Origin: JBMNTP01 sp050945795
Lineage (GTDB): Bacteria > Bacillota > Clostridia > Christensenellales > MGBC116941
Assembly: GCA_050945795.1 (NCBI GenBank)
Contig: JBMNTP010000024.1
Span: 1-30,511, forward strand
DNA length: 30,511 bases
Direction of reading: 5' to 3'
The translations under genes and the position numbers were made by a program. Positions 6,482 to 13,988 of the stretch are shown piece after piece; position 1 is the first letter of the stretch; each line of letters opens with the position of its first letter. The notes under the pieces are model-generated. The model was not told the origin of the DNA. It did no database searches and saw only the letters and a program-made list of their open reading frames with translations.

Positions 6482-7609
6482 ATGTATAGCGTTTATTATC
6501 CTTCCAGGCTGGAATTCGGGGTAGGGGCTTTTGATAAACTTAAGGATATTTTACCGCAATATGGCCAAAAGTATGCGGTTGTATACAGCAGGTCAGCCGA
6601 AAAAAACGGTACGGCAGACCGGCTTAAAGCCATATTTGATAAGGCCGGAATATCTTTTGTTCATTATGTATATACCTCGGGCGAGCCGTCGCCTTCAGAT
6701 GTTGAGGAGGCTTTGGCGATTTTCAGGCCGGAGGGTTGCGACGCTGTTTTAGGAATAGGCGGCGGCAGCGTGCTGGATACGGCAAAGTCGGTCGCCGGTG
6801 TTATGCGCTGCAAAGGCAAGGTTGAGGACTATATAGAGCTGGGAGATCCAAAGCCGTTTGACGCACCGCCTCTGCCGTTTATAGCAGTTCCCACAACGGC
6901 AGGAACCGGCAGCGAAGCTACTAAAAATGCGGTATTGAGCGATACCTCCCGCGGCTTTAAAGTAAGCCTAAGGCACGACTCGCTTATAGCTAAAGCGTCT
7001 ATTATAGACCCTGAGCTTTGCACCGGAGTGCCGAAGGAAAAGACGGCTCAAGCCGGCACAGACGCCGTAGCGCAGCTTGTTGAAGCTTATATGAGCAAAA
7101 AGGCAAATCCGTTTACAGATGCCGTATCCATGCGCGGCATAAAGCTGGCGGCGAAATGGCTGCCCGTAGCTTATGAAGACGGAGGCAACCTTGAGGCAAG
7201 GGGCGGTATGTCTATGGCGGCGTATTTTAGCGGCATGGCGCTCGCCAACGCCACGCTAGGCGCTCCACATGGTCTTGCTGCCGGCATAGGCGCGCATTTT
7301 GATATACCTCATGGACTGCTTTGCGGCATAATGCTGCCGCACGCCATGAAATACAATATTAAAGAATCGCAAGAGCGACTAAAAGAGATTGGCTTTACGG
7401 CAACCGGCAAGTATGACGCGGCGGCGGCGATAGAATGGGTAGAAGGATTAAACGCTATGCTAGGCGTACCAAAAGACCTTAAAGGTCTTGGTATAAGCGA
7501 AGATGATATAGATAAAATTTATGACTCTAGAAGCGCGGGTACGCTGCTTGGAAATCCGAGGCATATGGGCCGCGAAGAAGCCAGGGAGTTTCTACTAAAT
7601 CTCATATAG
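6482..7609 (+). CDS. Iron-containing (group III) alcohol dehydrogenase
   Basis: The protein has 375 residues, normal for the family. The N-terminal dinucleotide-binding half has GIGGGSVLDTAKS (91-103) and PTTAGTGSEAT (137-147). The C-terminal helical half carries the metal site: Asp194, His263 and His277 align with ligands of FucO-type enzymes, but the usual second ligand His is Gln198 (TDAVAQLVEAY in place of the common DALTHAIEAY). Such Gln variants exist in part of the family; the substrate cannot be told. It would interconvert an alcohol and an aldehyde or ketone with NAD(P)H in the cytoplasm. The start ATG has CGGAGG nine bases upstream. It is transcribed alone, divergently from folT. 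No clear terminator follows. Confidence 0.9.
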   Translation: MYSVYYPSRLEFGVGAFDKLKDILPQYGQKYAVVYSRSAEKNGTADRLKAIFDKAGISFVHYVYTSGEPSPSDVEEALAIFRPEGCDAVLGIGGGSVLDTAKSVAGVMRCKGKVEDYIELGDPKPFDAPPLPFIAVPTTAGTGSEATKNAVLSDTSRGFKVSLRHDSLIAKASIIDPELCTGVPKEKTAQAGTDAVAQLVEAYMSKKANPFTDAVSMRGIKLAAKWLPVAYEDGGNLEARGGMSMAAYFSGMALANATLGAPHGLAAGIGAHFDIPHGLLCGIMLPHAMKYNIKESQERLKEIGFTATGKYDAAAAIEWVEGLNAMLGVPKDLKGLGISEDDIDKIYDSRSAGTLLGNPRHMGREEAREFLLNLI

Positions 7610-7681
7610 GACTGCCTTGAAAGCGGCGTGTGAGTGCGGCGGAAGGCTAAGGCGGAGCGGGGCATGGCAGCGCGGTTCCGG

Positions 7682-7713
7682 TTGTTTTTTTAGGCAAACT
7701 GGTATATTATAAT
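7682..7713 (+). promoter_or_regulatory. Promoter upstream of the LCP-family gene
   Basis: TTGTTT (7682-7687), 17 bp, TATTAT (7705-7710), overlapping TATAAT (7708-7713). Confidence 0.45.
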
Positions 7714-7784
7714 GGGTGCTGTGGAACATAATTTGCAGCTGCCCGTCTTACGGGTAAAAAGCTGGTAGAGAGAGCTGAGATCCT

Positions 7785-9413
7785 ATGATTAATAGAAAAG
7801 GCAATTCGGCGTTAAAGTCGCAGGCGGGTAGCCGCGAGCTTAAGCCAAAGCGGAAATTCAAAAAGCGCAGAGTAGTTATTGTCGCGCTTACGGGGTTTAT
7901 TGTAATAGCATTGGCGATTGTCGGCGTTTTCGCCTCGAGGATACTCAACCCCAAGGCTGTATTTAACGATGCCACCCCGACACCCGCAACACCTACCCCG
8001 GCGCCGACAAATACCGCGGTAGCCGAGGAAACACCTACTCCAACGCCCACCATTGACCCTGCCATACTCGATTTTCTAAAGGACAGGGTTAATATACTAG
8101 TGCTGGGAATAGACTCTAGCACAGAGCGCGTGGCGGGAGGCAACGCCGTTTTTAGAAGCGATACCATAATACTTGTGTCCTGCGACTTTGAGAAAAACCA
8201 GGTTCACATGTTCTCCATACCAAGAGACACTTACTGCAAGATATACAACCGTAAGGAAAGAAATAAGATAAACGCCGCCTTTGCTTTGGGCGGGGGAGCG
8301 GAAAAAGAAGGCTTCACATACGCCATGAACACCGTTTCAACTTTTACCGGCGGCATACCGATACAGTATTATGTCGGCTTTAATATGAATGTTGTAAAAG
8401 ACGTTGTAAACGCCATGGGCGGCGTTGACTATGACGTTGATGTAGATGTTTATATGAACGGCAGAACGCTAAAAAAGGGTATGCAGCATTTAGACGGGCA
8501 GGGCGTCTTGGACTATTCGCGCATGAGAAAAGGCTCAAGCGATATAGCGAGGGTTGACAGGCAGCAGAGAATACTGTTCGCTATATTCGACCAGATGAAA
8601 ACAACAAAGCAGCTCGGCAACATACCAAACATTTATAACGCCGTTGAGGAAAACATATACACAAACCTGTCCGCCGAACAAATACTGGCGCTATCCGTTT
8701 TTGCGACAAGGCTTGACGGATCAGACAGCCTTAAAAGGTATACAGCGCCCGGCGACTTTCTCAATATAGACGGCATAAGCTACTGGGGCAGCAGGGAAAG
8801 TGCCAAGGTAAAGATGCTAGAGGAGATATTTGGCGTTACCGTTAAGGCTGACCCTGAAAATGATGTTACCAAGATAAAAGCCGCGATAGAGGTTGAAAGA
8901 AAAGCGATATCGTCTAAGGTAGCGGAAGGGCAAGCGATTATCAAAAAGGCAAAGGCGCTTATAACCGACTATGCCGCCGTTATATCATCGGAGGAGAAAG
9001 CGTCGCTTGAAAAGGCGATACGGGCGTGTGAAGGTGCGGTGGACAGCGAGCTACTAGACGAGATGAACGCTGCCATACCAAAGCTTAACAGCGCGTATAA
9101 TACGGTGCTAGCAAGCTGCAAGGCTAAGGCGGAGGAGGCCAAAAAGAAGGCAGACGAAGCTGCGGCGGAGGCGGAAAAACAGAAAAAAGCGGCAGAAAGG
9201 CTGCAAAACGCTATAGCGGCAGGAAATTCCGCCATAAGCACATATAGCGGCAAACTGGCAGCGGCGGGCGATACCATAACCGAAGAGCAGCGCGCCTCTA
9301 TAAGTTCGCTTATATCAGACCTTCAGGCCAAGGTTTCAGCGGCAAACGACGCTGCGGCGATAGAAGCGGCGACATCGGCGCTGGTGTCGGCGGCAAACCC
9401 TATACTGCCATAA
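7785..9413 (+). CDS. LytR-CpsA-Psr (LCP) family protein with long helical C-terminal extension
   Basis: The protein has 542 residues. A basic N-terminus (20-29) precedes one membrane anchor (about 30-50), then a Pro/Thr-rich linker (63-90), then the LCP domain (about 100-310) with NILVLGID, RSDT (124-127), SIPRDTY (144-150) and DYSRMRKGSSDIARVDRQQR (243-262). These arginines and aspartates bind the polyprenyl-pyrophosphate substrate in known members. LCP enzymes transfer glycopolymers to peptidoglycan outside the cell. Typical members end near 300-350 residues; here about 180 more residues (360-542) form an Ala/Lys/Glu-rich helical region with two related units (about 382-439 and 480-537) joined by a Lys/Ala/Glu coiled coil (445-475). 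No good ribosome site is visible before ATG 7785. Confidence 0.92.
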   Translation: MINRKGNSALKSQAGSRELKPKRKFKKRRVVIVALTGFIVIALAIVGVFASRILNPKAVFNDATPTPATPTPAPTNTAVAEETPTPTPTIDPAILDFLKDRVNILVLGIDSSTERVAGGNAVFRSDTIILVSCDFEKNQVHMFSIPRDTYCKIYNRKERNKINAAFALGGGAEKEGFTYAMNTVSTFTGGIPIQYYVGFNMNVVKDVVNAMGGVDYDVDVDVYMNGRTLKKGMQHLDGQGVLDYSRMRKGSSDIARVDRQQRILFAIFDQMKTTKQLGNIPNIYNAVEENIYTNLSAEQILALSVFATRLDGSDSLKRYTAPGDFLNIDGISYWGSRESAKVKMLEEIFGVTVKADPENDVTKIKAAIEVERKAISSKVAEGQAIIKKAKALITDYAAVISSEEKASLEKAIRACEGAVDSELLDEMNAAIPKLNSAYNTVLASCKAKAEEAKKKADEAAAEAEKQKKAAERLQNAIAAGNSAISTYSGKLAAAGDTITEEQRASISSLISDLQAKVSAANDAAAIEAATSALVSAANPILP

Positions 9414-9448
9414 TAAAACCGGCATAAGAGCGGATAATCATACTGTTT

Positions 9449-9482
9449 AAAAGCGGCTGTTATTGTAAAACGGCCGCTTTTC
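9449..9482 (+). terminator. Terminator after the LCP gene
   Basis: AAAAGCGGC (9449-9457) pairs with GCCGCTTTT (9473-9481) over a 15-base loop and ends in a short T run. Confidence 0.7.
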
Positions 9483-9559
9483 TGATACTATAAAATGTAT
9501 TATTCAGGCAATTTGGCATTATATTAATTTATTGGCGTACATGTATGGGAGGAATGGTT

Positions 9560-10678
9560 TTGGTTGAAATCAGAGAAGTGCGCACTATGGCGCAGCTTAA
9601 GGAGTTTATTAAATTTCCGCTCAAGCTTTACAAAGACTGTGAATACTACGTCCCCTCGCTTATATCTGATGATTTGGATACGCTTAGAAAAGACAAGAAC
9701 CCGGCCTTTGAGCATTGTGACGCCATCTATTTTATGGCGTACAAAGGCGGCAAGGCTGTGGGGCGCATAGGCGGCATTATAAACAGGCTGGAAAACGATA
9801 TATGGGAAAAGAAGTCGTGCCGTTTTACTCATGTAGATTTTATTGACGATGAGGATGTTTCCTCGGCGCTTTTCTCCGCTGTTGAAAAATGGGGGAGAGA
9901 GCATGGCTTAAACGAAATTCACGGGCCGCTCGGCTTTACTGACTTTGACAGAGAGGGTCTGCTTGTAGAGGGATTTGACCGCATGGCTACTCTCGCGACA
10001 ATTTATAACTACCCCTATTATCCTAAACATTTAGAACGGCTGGGATATATCAAGAGCGTCGACTGGATTGAGTATCTTTTGAATCTTAAAAAAGAGCCGC
10101 AGACAAATCTCGATAGGCTCGCCGGCATGGTTTTAAAGCGCGGCAAGTTCAGCGTGCGTAAAATTAACAGCAGAAAAGAGCTGCTTCCGTATATATATGA
10201 GGTTTTTAATCTACTCAACGAATGCTATCAGCCGCTTTACGGCTTTGTGCCGCTAAATGAGGGGCAGATAGAAAAATACGTCGCTATGTATATAAATATT
10301 GTCAATTTGGATTACATAACGCTTATTGACGACAGGGAGGGTAAGCTTTGCGCTTTTGGCGTGGCGATGCCGTCTATGTCAAAAGCGGTGCAAAAAGCAA
10401 AAGGAAGGCTGCTGCCTACCGGAATATTTAAAATACTTAAGGCTATGAAAAACCATGACATGGTAGACCTTTACCTTATAGCGGTGCGGCCGGATGTGCA
10501 AAAGATGGGCGTCAACGCCATTATAATGAACGAAATTCTAAAAGGCTGCCTAAAGAACGGAGTTACCCGTGCCGAATCGAATCCCGAACTTGAAACAAAT
10601 AGTGACGTTTTAAATCAATGGAAGTACTTTGAAACAGAGCAGCATAAAAGAAGGCGCTGCTACAAAAAAGATATTTAA
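9560..10678 (+). CDS. GNAT-fold acyltransferase-like protein, YghO-like
   Basis: About 372 residues if begun at TTG 9560, which has GGGAGGA (9547-9553) at ideal distance. ATG 9545 and ATG 9554 are in frame but lack a well-spaced site. The N-terminal part (VEIREVRTMAQLKEFIKFPL, then YVPSL and AVGRIGGIINR) and the HGPLGFTDFDREGLLVEGFD stretch match a little-studied family that includes E. coli YghO and is classed with GNAT acetyltransferases. The C-terminal part (DLYLIAVRPDVQKMGVNAII) resembles the acetyl-CoA-binding beta4-alpha3 turn of GNAT proteins. No membrane segment or signal is present. The substrate is unknown. It stands alone between two terminators. Confidence 0.75.
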   Translation: MVEIREVRTMAQLKEFIKFPLKLYKDCEYYVPSLISDDLDTLRKDKNPAFEHCDAIYFMAYKGGKAVGRIGGIINRLENDIWEKKSCRFTHVDFIDDEDVSSALFSAVEKWGREHGLNEIHGPLGFTDFDREGLLVEGFDRMATLATIYNYPYYPKHLERLGYIKSVDWIEYLLNLKKEPQTNLDRLAGMVLKRGKFSVRKINSRKELLPYIYEVFNLLNECYQPLYGFVPLNEGQIEKYVAMYINIVNLDYITLIDDREGKLCAFGVAMPSMSKAVQKAKGRLLPTGIFKILKAMKNHDMVDLYLIAVRPDVQKMGVNAIIMNEILKGCLKNGVTRAESNPELETNSDVLNQWKYFETEQHKRRRCYKKDI

Positions 10679-10695
10679 CAGCTTTAAAGCATTAA

Positions 10696-10723
10696 AAACC
10701 GACCGGCATATGCCGGTCGGTTT
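10696..10723. terminator. Bidirectional terminator between convergent genes
   Basis: AAACCGACCGGCAT and ATGCCGGTCGGTTT form a perfect 28-bp palindrome. T runs follow on both strands (TTTCATTTTA forward, TTTTTAAT reverse). It serves the GNAT-like gene and the convergent membrane-protein gene. Confidence 0.85.
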
Positions 10724-10760
10724 CATTTTACCTGTATAATGGGAAATGCCACGCCTTTCA

Positions 10761-11450
10761 TTAGCTTGTTCTCCCCGTCGTTCTAGGTGAGCGGGAGGAC
10801 GGCGGCCTTGTCGCTCGGCGGCGCGGCTGCTTTATGCCGAGCTGAGGCTTAGACGAGTGCGTTTGCTGTATTAAAAATCCGCTTGCCGCAAGTATTATTA
10901 TAGCCGCGAAAAAGAGCATGGAGTTGGCGTCGAGCATGGAGGCGGAGGTGTTAAAGGCTTGCTCTAAGGTGTCGGGGCGCAGGGTGAAGGCGTTATAAAG
11001 CATAAGCCCGCCTACGATTGATATATACGAGCCGTTATAAGCCGTTATGGCGCGGAAAATTGTTTTCCTATAAACAACCGTTATAGCGCCGCATATAAGC
11101 GCGAGCGCGATTATGGCAACGGCGTAATACTCGCCAAAGCTTATATTAAAGGCTCCTGTTATAAAATAAGGCAGCGAAGCGCCGAGCGCCGCGCCCGACA
11201 TAAACATCGCTACCGGATAAAGCATCCAGGTAATAACCATTAAAGCCAAACCCGACACCACGACTATTCCGGTTTTAACAAGAGGCTCAAGCTCTAGATT
11301 GGCTGTAAGTGCGAGAGCCGCCGCCGCGCCTGCGAATATAGCCAGCGCGCTTAACAGCACCCTCGCCAGCCTGTAGCCGGAAAAACAAAAAAGCAGGCCT
11401 AGTAAAGTCACTATTGACAGGGAAACTATTATTAAAACGCTTTCGCTCAT
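10761..11450 (-). CDS. Integral membrane protein, TM7S3/TM198-like (DUF4203)
   Basis: From ATG 11450 the protein has 229 residues; GGAGG (11460-11456) lies five bases upstream and decides this start over ATG 11471. Seven or so hydrophobic segments fill residues 4-195, including an early CFSGYRLARVLLSALAIFAG, which resembles the Gly-Tyr-Arg start of the TM7S3/TM198-like domain. The last ~35 residues are a basic, Arg/Ser/Pro-rich tail, probably cytoplasmic. Function in bacteria is unknown. It is divergent from the half-permease gene at 11545 and convergent with the GNAT-like gene. The family call rests on overall pattern, not on a motif search. Confidence 0.6.
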   Translation of the reverse strand: MSESVLIIVSLSIVTLLGLLFCFSGYRLARVLLSALAIFAGAAAALALTANLELEPLVKTGIVVVSGLALMVITWMLYPVAMFMSGAALGASLPYFITGAFNISFGEYYAVAIIALALICGAITVVYRKTIFRAITAYNGSYISIVGGLMLYNAFTLRPDTLEQAFNTSASMLDANSMLFFAAIIILAASGFLIQQTHSSKPQLGIKQPRRRATRPPSSRSPRTTGRTS

Positions 11451-11486
11451 ATTAACCTCCAGAAACGGCATATACTATTCATATCA

Positions 11487-11515
11487 ATTTTACACCGGAC
11501 AAAAGAGCAATGCAA
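11487..11515 (-). promoter_or_regulatory. Promoter of the TM7S3-like gene
   Basis: On the reverse strand TTGCAT (11515-11510), 17 bp, TAAAAT (11492-11487), about 37 bp before the start codon. Confidence 0.45.
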
Positions 11516-11544
11516 ATGATTGCGGCTGCTAAGGAGGAATACTT

Positions 11545-11910
11545 TTGACGAAAAATGGCATTAAAACGATATGGTTGTGCGTTATAGGTGCGGTAGCGGG
11601 GGTTATAAACGGCATGTTTGGCTCGGCGGGCGGCATATTGGCGGTTGATGGGCTTAGAAGACTTGAAAGAGACGAAAAAAAAGCGCATGCCACCGCTACC
11701 ATTGTCATACTGCCGCTTTGCGTTATAAGCGCGGCGGTATATTTTATAAACGGCAGGCTTGATCCTGGTGCGGCGTTAAGGGTTGCGGCAGGTGCGGCGG
11801 TTGGCGGTATATTAGGAGGGCGGCTGCTAGGTAGGATAAGCGATAAATGGCTTGATATTATATATTTTGCCGTATTGTTAGCGGCGGGCATAAGGATGCT
11901 GTCGGCATGA
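11545..11910 (+). CDS. TauE/SafE-family half-permease (N-terminal half)
   Basis: The protein has 121 residues with four hydrophobic segments (about 8-33, 49-68, 75-94, 101-119). The first contains GAVAGVINGMFGSAGGILAV, the glycine-rich signature of TauE/SafE (DUF81) sulfite/organic-anion exporters. Family members are normally single chains of about 250 residues made of two such halves. Here the second half is encoded by the next gene, which overlaps in ATGA (11907-11910), so the two halves probably assemble (inference). The start is TTG 11545 with AAGGAGGA (11531-11538) six bases upstream. Substrate unknown. Confidence 0.82.
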   Translation: MTKNGIKTIWLCVIGAVAGVINGMFGSAGGILAVDGLRRLERDEKKAHATATIVILPLCVISAAVYFINGRLDPGAALRVAAGAAVGGILGGRLLGRISDKWLDIIYFAVLLAAGIRMLSA

Positions 11911-12908
11911 TAGAGATAGCTTTGGGAGTAGTGTTCGGCATTATGGGCGGCATGGGTATAGGCGGGGGAGCGGTGCTTATACCCGCTCTTGTTATTATAA
12001 GCGGCATGGAACAGCATGCGGCGCAGGGCATAAGCCTGGTGGCGTTTCTTCCGGCGGCGTTGGCGGCGGCGGTGGTGCATATCAGGCATAAACGCATTAA
12101 TTGGAAGGCGGCGGGTATTATGTGTTTAGCGGGGGCGGCGACGGCGGGTCTTGGAGCCGTTTTTTCAAACGGTATGCCGGTTGATGCGCTTAGATATGCG
12201 TTTGGCGTGTTTTTGCTGATGCTGGCGGCGTGGCAGCTTTTTTCTATTATAAAAAAGGGTAGGGAAAAAGCACGAGACGAAAGAAACGCCAGCTTTCTTG
12301 TGCTGGTAAACGCGCATAACGCGCTGCGCGAGGAAAAGCCTGATGTAAGCGGGGATTGGGGTAGAGAAAAAGGGTTTAGCCTTGATAAGGAAGTGTTGCT
12401 AAGACCGGAGGCGCTTGATGCGGCGCGGCGTATGTTTAAAAGGGCGTCTTTAAGAGGGCTGTATTTTATAGCTGTGAGCGGATATAGAAGCGTTGAGTAT
12501 CAGGCTAAGCTGTTTGAGAAAAAGACAGAGACTATAATGCGCATAAACGGCCTTAACAGACTGGCGGCGGAAGCCGAGGCGGCAAAGATTGTTGCCCGGC
12601 CGGGGCACAGCGAGCACAATACCGGTTTGGCGCTTGATGTGGCGGCTAAAAGCATGGCGGGGCGCAAGGATGTTTTAACAGACGATTTCAAACATACGCG
12701 GGAGGGTAAATGGCTTAAGCGCAACGCGCACAGATTCGGCTTTATAATGCGGTATCCCGCTGAAAAGCAGCATATAACCGGTATACAGAGCGAGCCGTGG
12801 CATATACGGTATATAGGGCTGCCGCATTCGCGCATAATACACCGCCGCGGTATTTGCCTTGAGGAATACGAGGCGGCGGTGCGGCAGGGAATAAAGGCTG
12901 AAGGTTGA
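11907..12908 (+). CDS. Fusion: TauE/SafE half-permease plus VanY-type D-alanyl-D-alanine carboxypeptidase
   Basis: The protein has 333 residues. Residues 1-115 repeat the half-permease pattern: GIMGGMGIGGGAVLIPALVI (11-30), then segments at about 43-58, 68-87 and 94-114. After a charged linker (116-127), residues 128-315 are a VanY/peptidase M15B domain with SGYRS (191-195), PGHSEHNTGLALDV (232-245) giving zinc ligands His237 and Asp244, and EPWHI with Glu296 and His299. All catalytic residues seem present. VanY-type enzymes remove the terminal D-Ala from peptidoglycan stems outside the membrane. A permease-peptidase fusion is not one I know as common. The positive stretch KKGREKARDER right after the last membrane segment would argue, by the positive-inside rule, for a cytoplasmic peptidase, which conflicts with its expected site. 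Confidence 0.85.
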   Translation: MIEIALGVVFGIMGGMGIGGGAVLIPALVIISGMEQHAAQGISLVAFLPAALAAAVVHIRHKRINWKAAGIMCLAGAATAGLGAVFSNGMPVDALRYAFGVFLLMLAAWQLFSIIKKGREKARDERNASFLVLVNAHNALREEKPDVSGDWGREKGFSLDKEVLLRPEALDAARRMFKRASLRGLYFIAVSGYRSVEYQAKLFEKKTETIMRINGLNRLAAEAEAAKIVARPGHSEHNTGLALDVAAKSMAGRKDVLTDDFKHTREGKWLKRNAHRFGFIMRYPAEKQHITGIQSEPWHIRYIGLPHSRIIHRRGICLEEYEAAVRQGIKAEG

Positions 12909-12934
12909 CAGAGGCGTGTCGTTTTTTGTAGTAT
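12905..12934 (+). promoter_or_regulatory. Possible promoter of the amidohydrolase gene
   Basis: TTGACA (12905-12910) overlaps the stop of the fusion gene; 18 bp later is TAGTAT (12929-12934). Confidence 0.45.
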
Positions 12935-12990
12935 TGCTATACGCGGCGGCGATAACAGACGCCTCCGCTTAATGAAAGGCGGATACTGCA

Positions 12991-13782
12991 ATGGTAATAG
13001 ATTTTCACGGTCACGCCTATCCTGCGGCGCTGGCAGCTAAAGCTATAAAGAACATGAGAAACTCGGGCGGTTCGCTACCGGCTTATACGGCCGGCACATT
13101 GTCGGGCGCATTAGCGGCGGCAGACGAAGCGGGAATAGACGCGCTGGTGCTGTTGGCGATAGCGACTAAGCCGCATCAGCATGTAAAGATAAATAACTGG
13201 GCGGCGGCTGCGGCGTCGGATAGGATTTTCCCGTTCGGCTCGGTGCATCCTGACGCGCCAAACTGCTTTGAGGAGCTTGAGCGGATTAAAAGTATGGGCA
13301 TAAAAGGCGTTAAATTTCATCCCGAATACCAGAATTTTTTCGTGGACGAGCCTCGTATGCGCCGCCTTTATGAAAGAATAGGCGAAATGGGATTTATCAC
13401 TGTTTTTCACGTCGGTTACGACATTAGGTATCCCGAGCCGGTGCGTTGCACTCCGGAGCGGTTGGCCCGCGTACTTCCGGATTTTGGGGAGGCAGACGTC
13501 ATCGCGGCGCATCTTGGCGGATATATGATGCATAAAGAGGCGGAGAAGCATCTTATAGGAAAGCGGGTTTATTTAGATACCGCATATTCATGGACGCGCA
13601 TGCCGCTGCCGGTAACGAAGCGGCTCATTGATGATCACGGCGCAGATAAGGTGCTTTTTGGCAGCGATATGCCGTGGAGCAGCCCAGCGCGGGAAAAGGA
13701 ATATATAGAAGGTCTCGGCTTGTCGAAAGAGGATCTGTATGCGGTTTTGGGCGGCAACGCGCGAAAGCTGCTGCGCATATAA
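12991..13782 (+). CDS. Amidohydrolase (Amidohydro_2 / TIM-barrel metal-dependent hydrolase)
   Basis: The protein has 263 residues, a little short for the family but complete as a barrel. Metal-site residues can be followed in order: DFHGH (His6, His8), KFHPEYQ (His110), FHVGYD (His140), AAHLGG (His174) and FGSDMPW (Asp226). This set matches the Amidohydro_2 group, which includes decarboxylases such as ACMSD and various hydrolases. The reaction cannot be told. No signal peptide is present, so it is cytoplasmic. The ribosome site is weak (AAAGGCGG at about 12975-12982). It lies downstream of the permease-VanY fusion but probably has its own promoter at the fusion's stop codon. Confidence 0.85.
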   Translation: MVIDFHGHAYPAALAAKAIKNMRNSGGSLPAYTAGTLSGALAAADEAGIDALVLLAIATKPHQHVKINNWAAAAASDRIFPFGSVHPDAPNCFEELERIKSMGIKGVKFHPEYQNFFVDEPRMRRLYERIGEMGFITVFHVGYDIRYPEPVRCTPERLARVLPDFGEADVIAAHLGGYMMHKEAEKHLIGKRVYLDTAYSWTRMPLPVTKRLIDDHGADKVLFGSDMPWSSPAREKEYIEGLGLSKEDLYAVLGGNARKLLRI

Positions 13783-13799
13783 AATCGTATCCGGGGCTA

Positions 13800-13826
13800 A
13801 AAGCGTCCCTATGGGACGTTTTTTTA
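13800..13826 (+). terminator. Terminator after the amidohydrolase gene
   Basis: CGTCCC (13804-13809) pairs with GGGACG (13813-13818) over a 3-base loop and is followed by seven T (13819-13825). Confidence 0.8.
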
Positions 13827-13835
13827 ATATGAGTA

Positions 13836-13864
13836 TTGAAAATTGTCGATCAATGCTGTATTAT
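13836..13864 (+). promoter_or_regulatory. Promoter of gapA
   Basis: TTGAAA (13836-13841), 17 bp, TATTAT (13859-13864). The predicted leader of about 115 bases has no recognised riboswitch. Confidence 0.55.
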
Positions 13865-13988
13865 TAACCGTGAAGTATTTTGGTATATTTTCGCAATGCT
13901 ACTAGAACGCTGCTGCGGAGCGGAATATATGCAGGGTGCAAAGGGCAAAATTATATTGTTTAATTAATTGTTAAGGGAGGATTCTAAG

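Noticed and set aside
7610..7681. Terminator after the iron alcohol dehydrogenase.
   Set aside because: The stretch is GC-rich with repeated GCGGC, but no stable hairpin followed by a T run is visible until the unrelated T run at 7684.
11529..12097. Minus-strand frames of 186 and 79 codons opposite the half-permease genes.
   Set aside because: They run over two unrelated overlapping plus-strand genes, are His/Ala/Pro-rich without pattern, and have no ribosome site.
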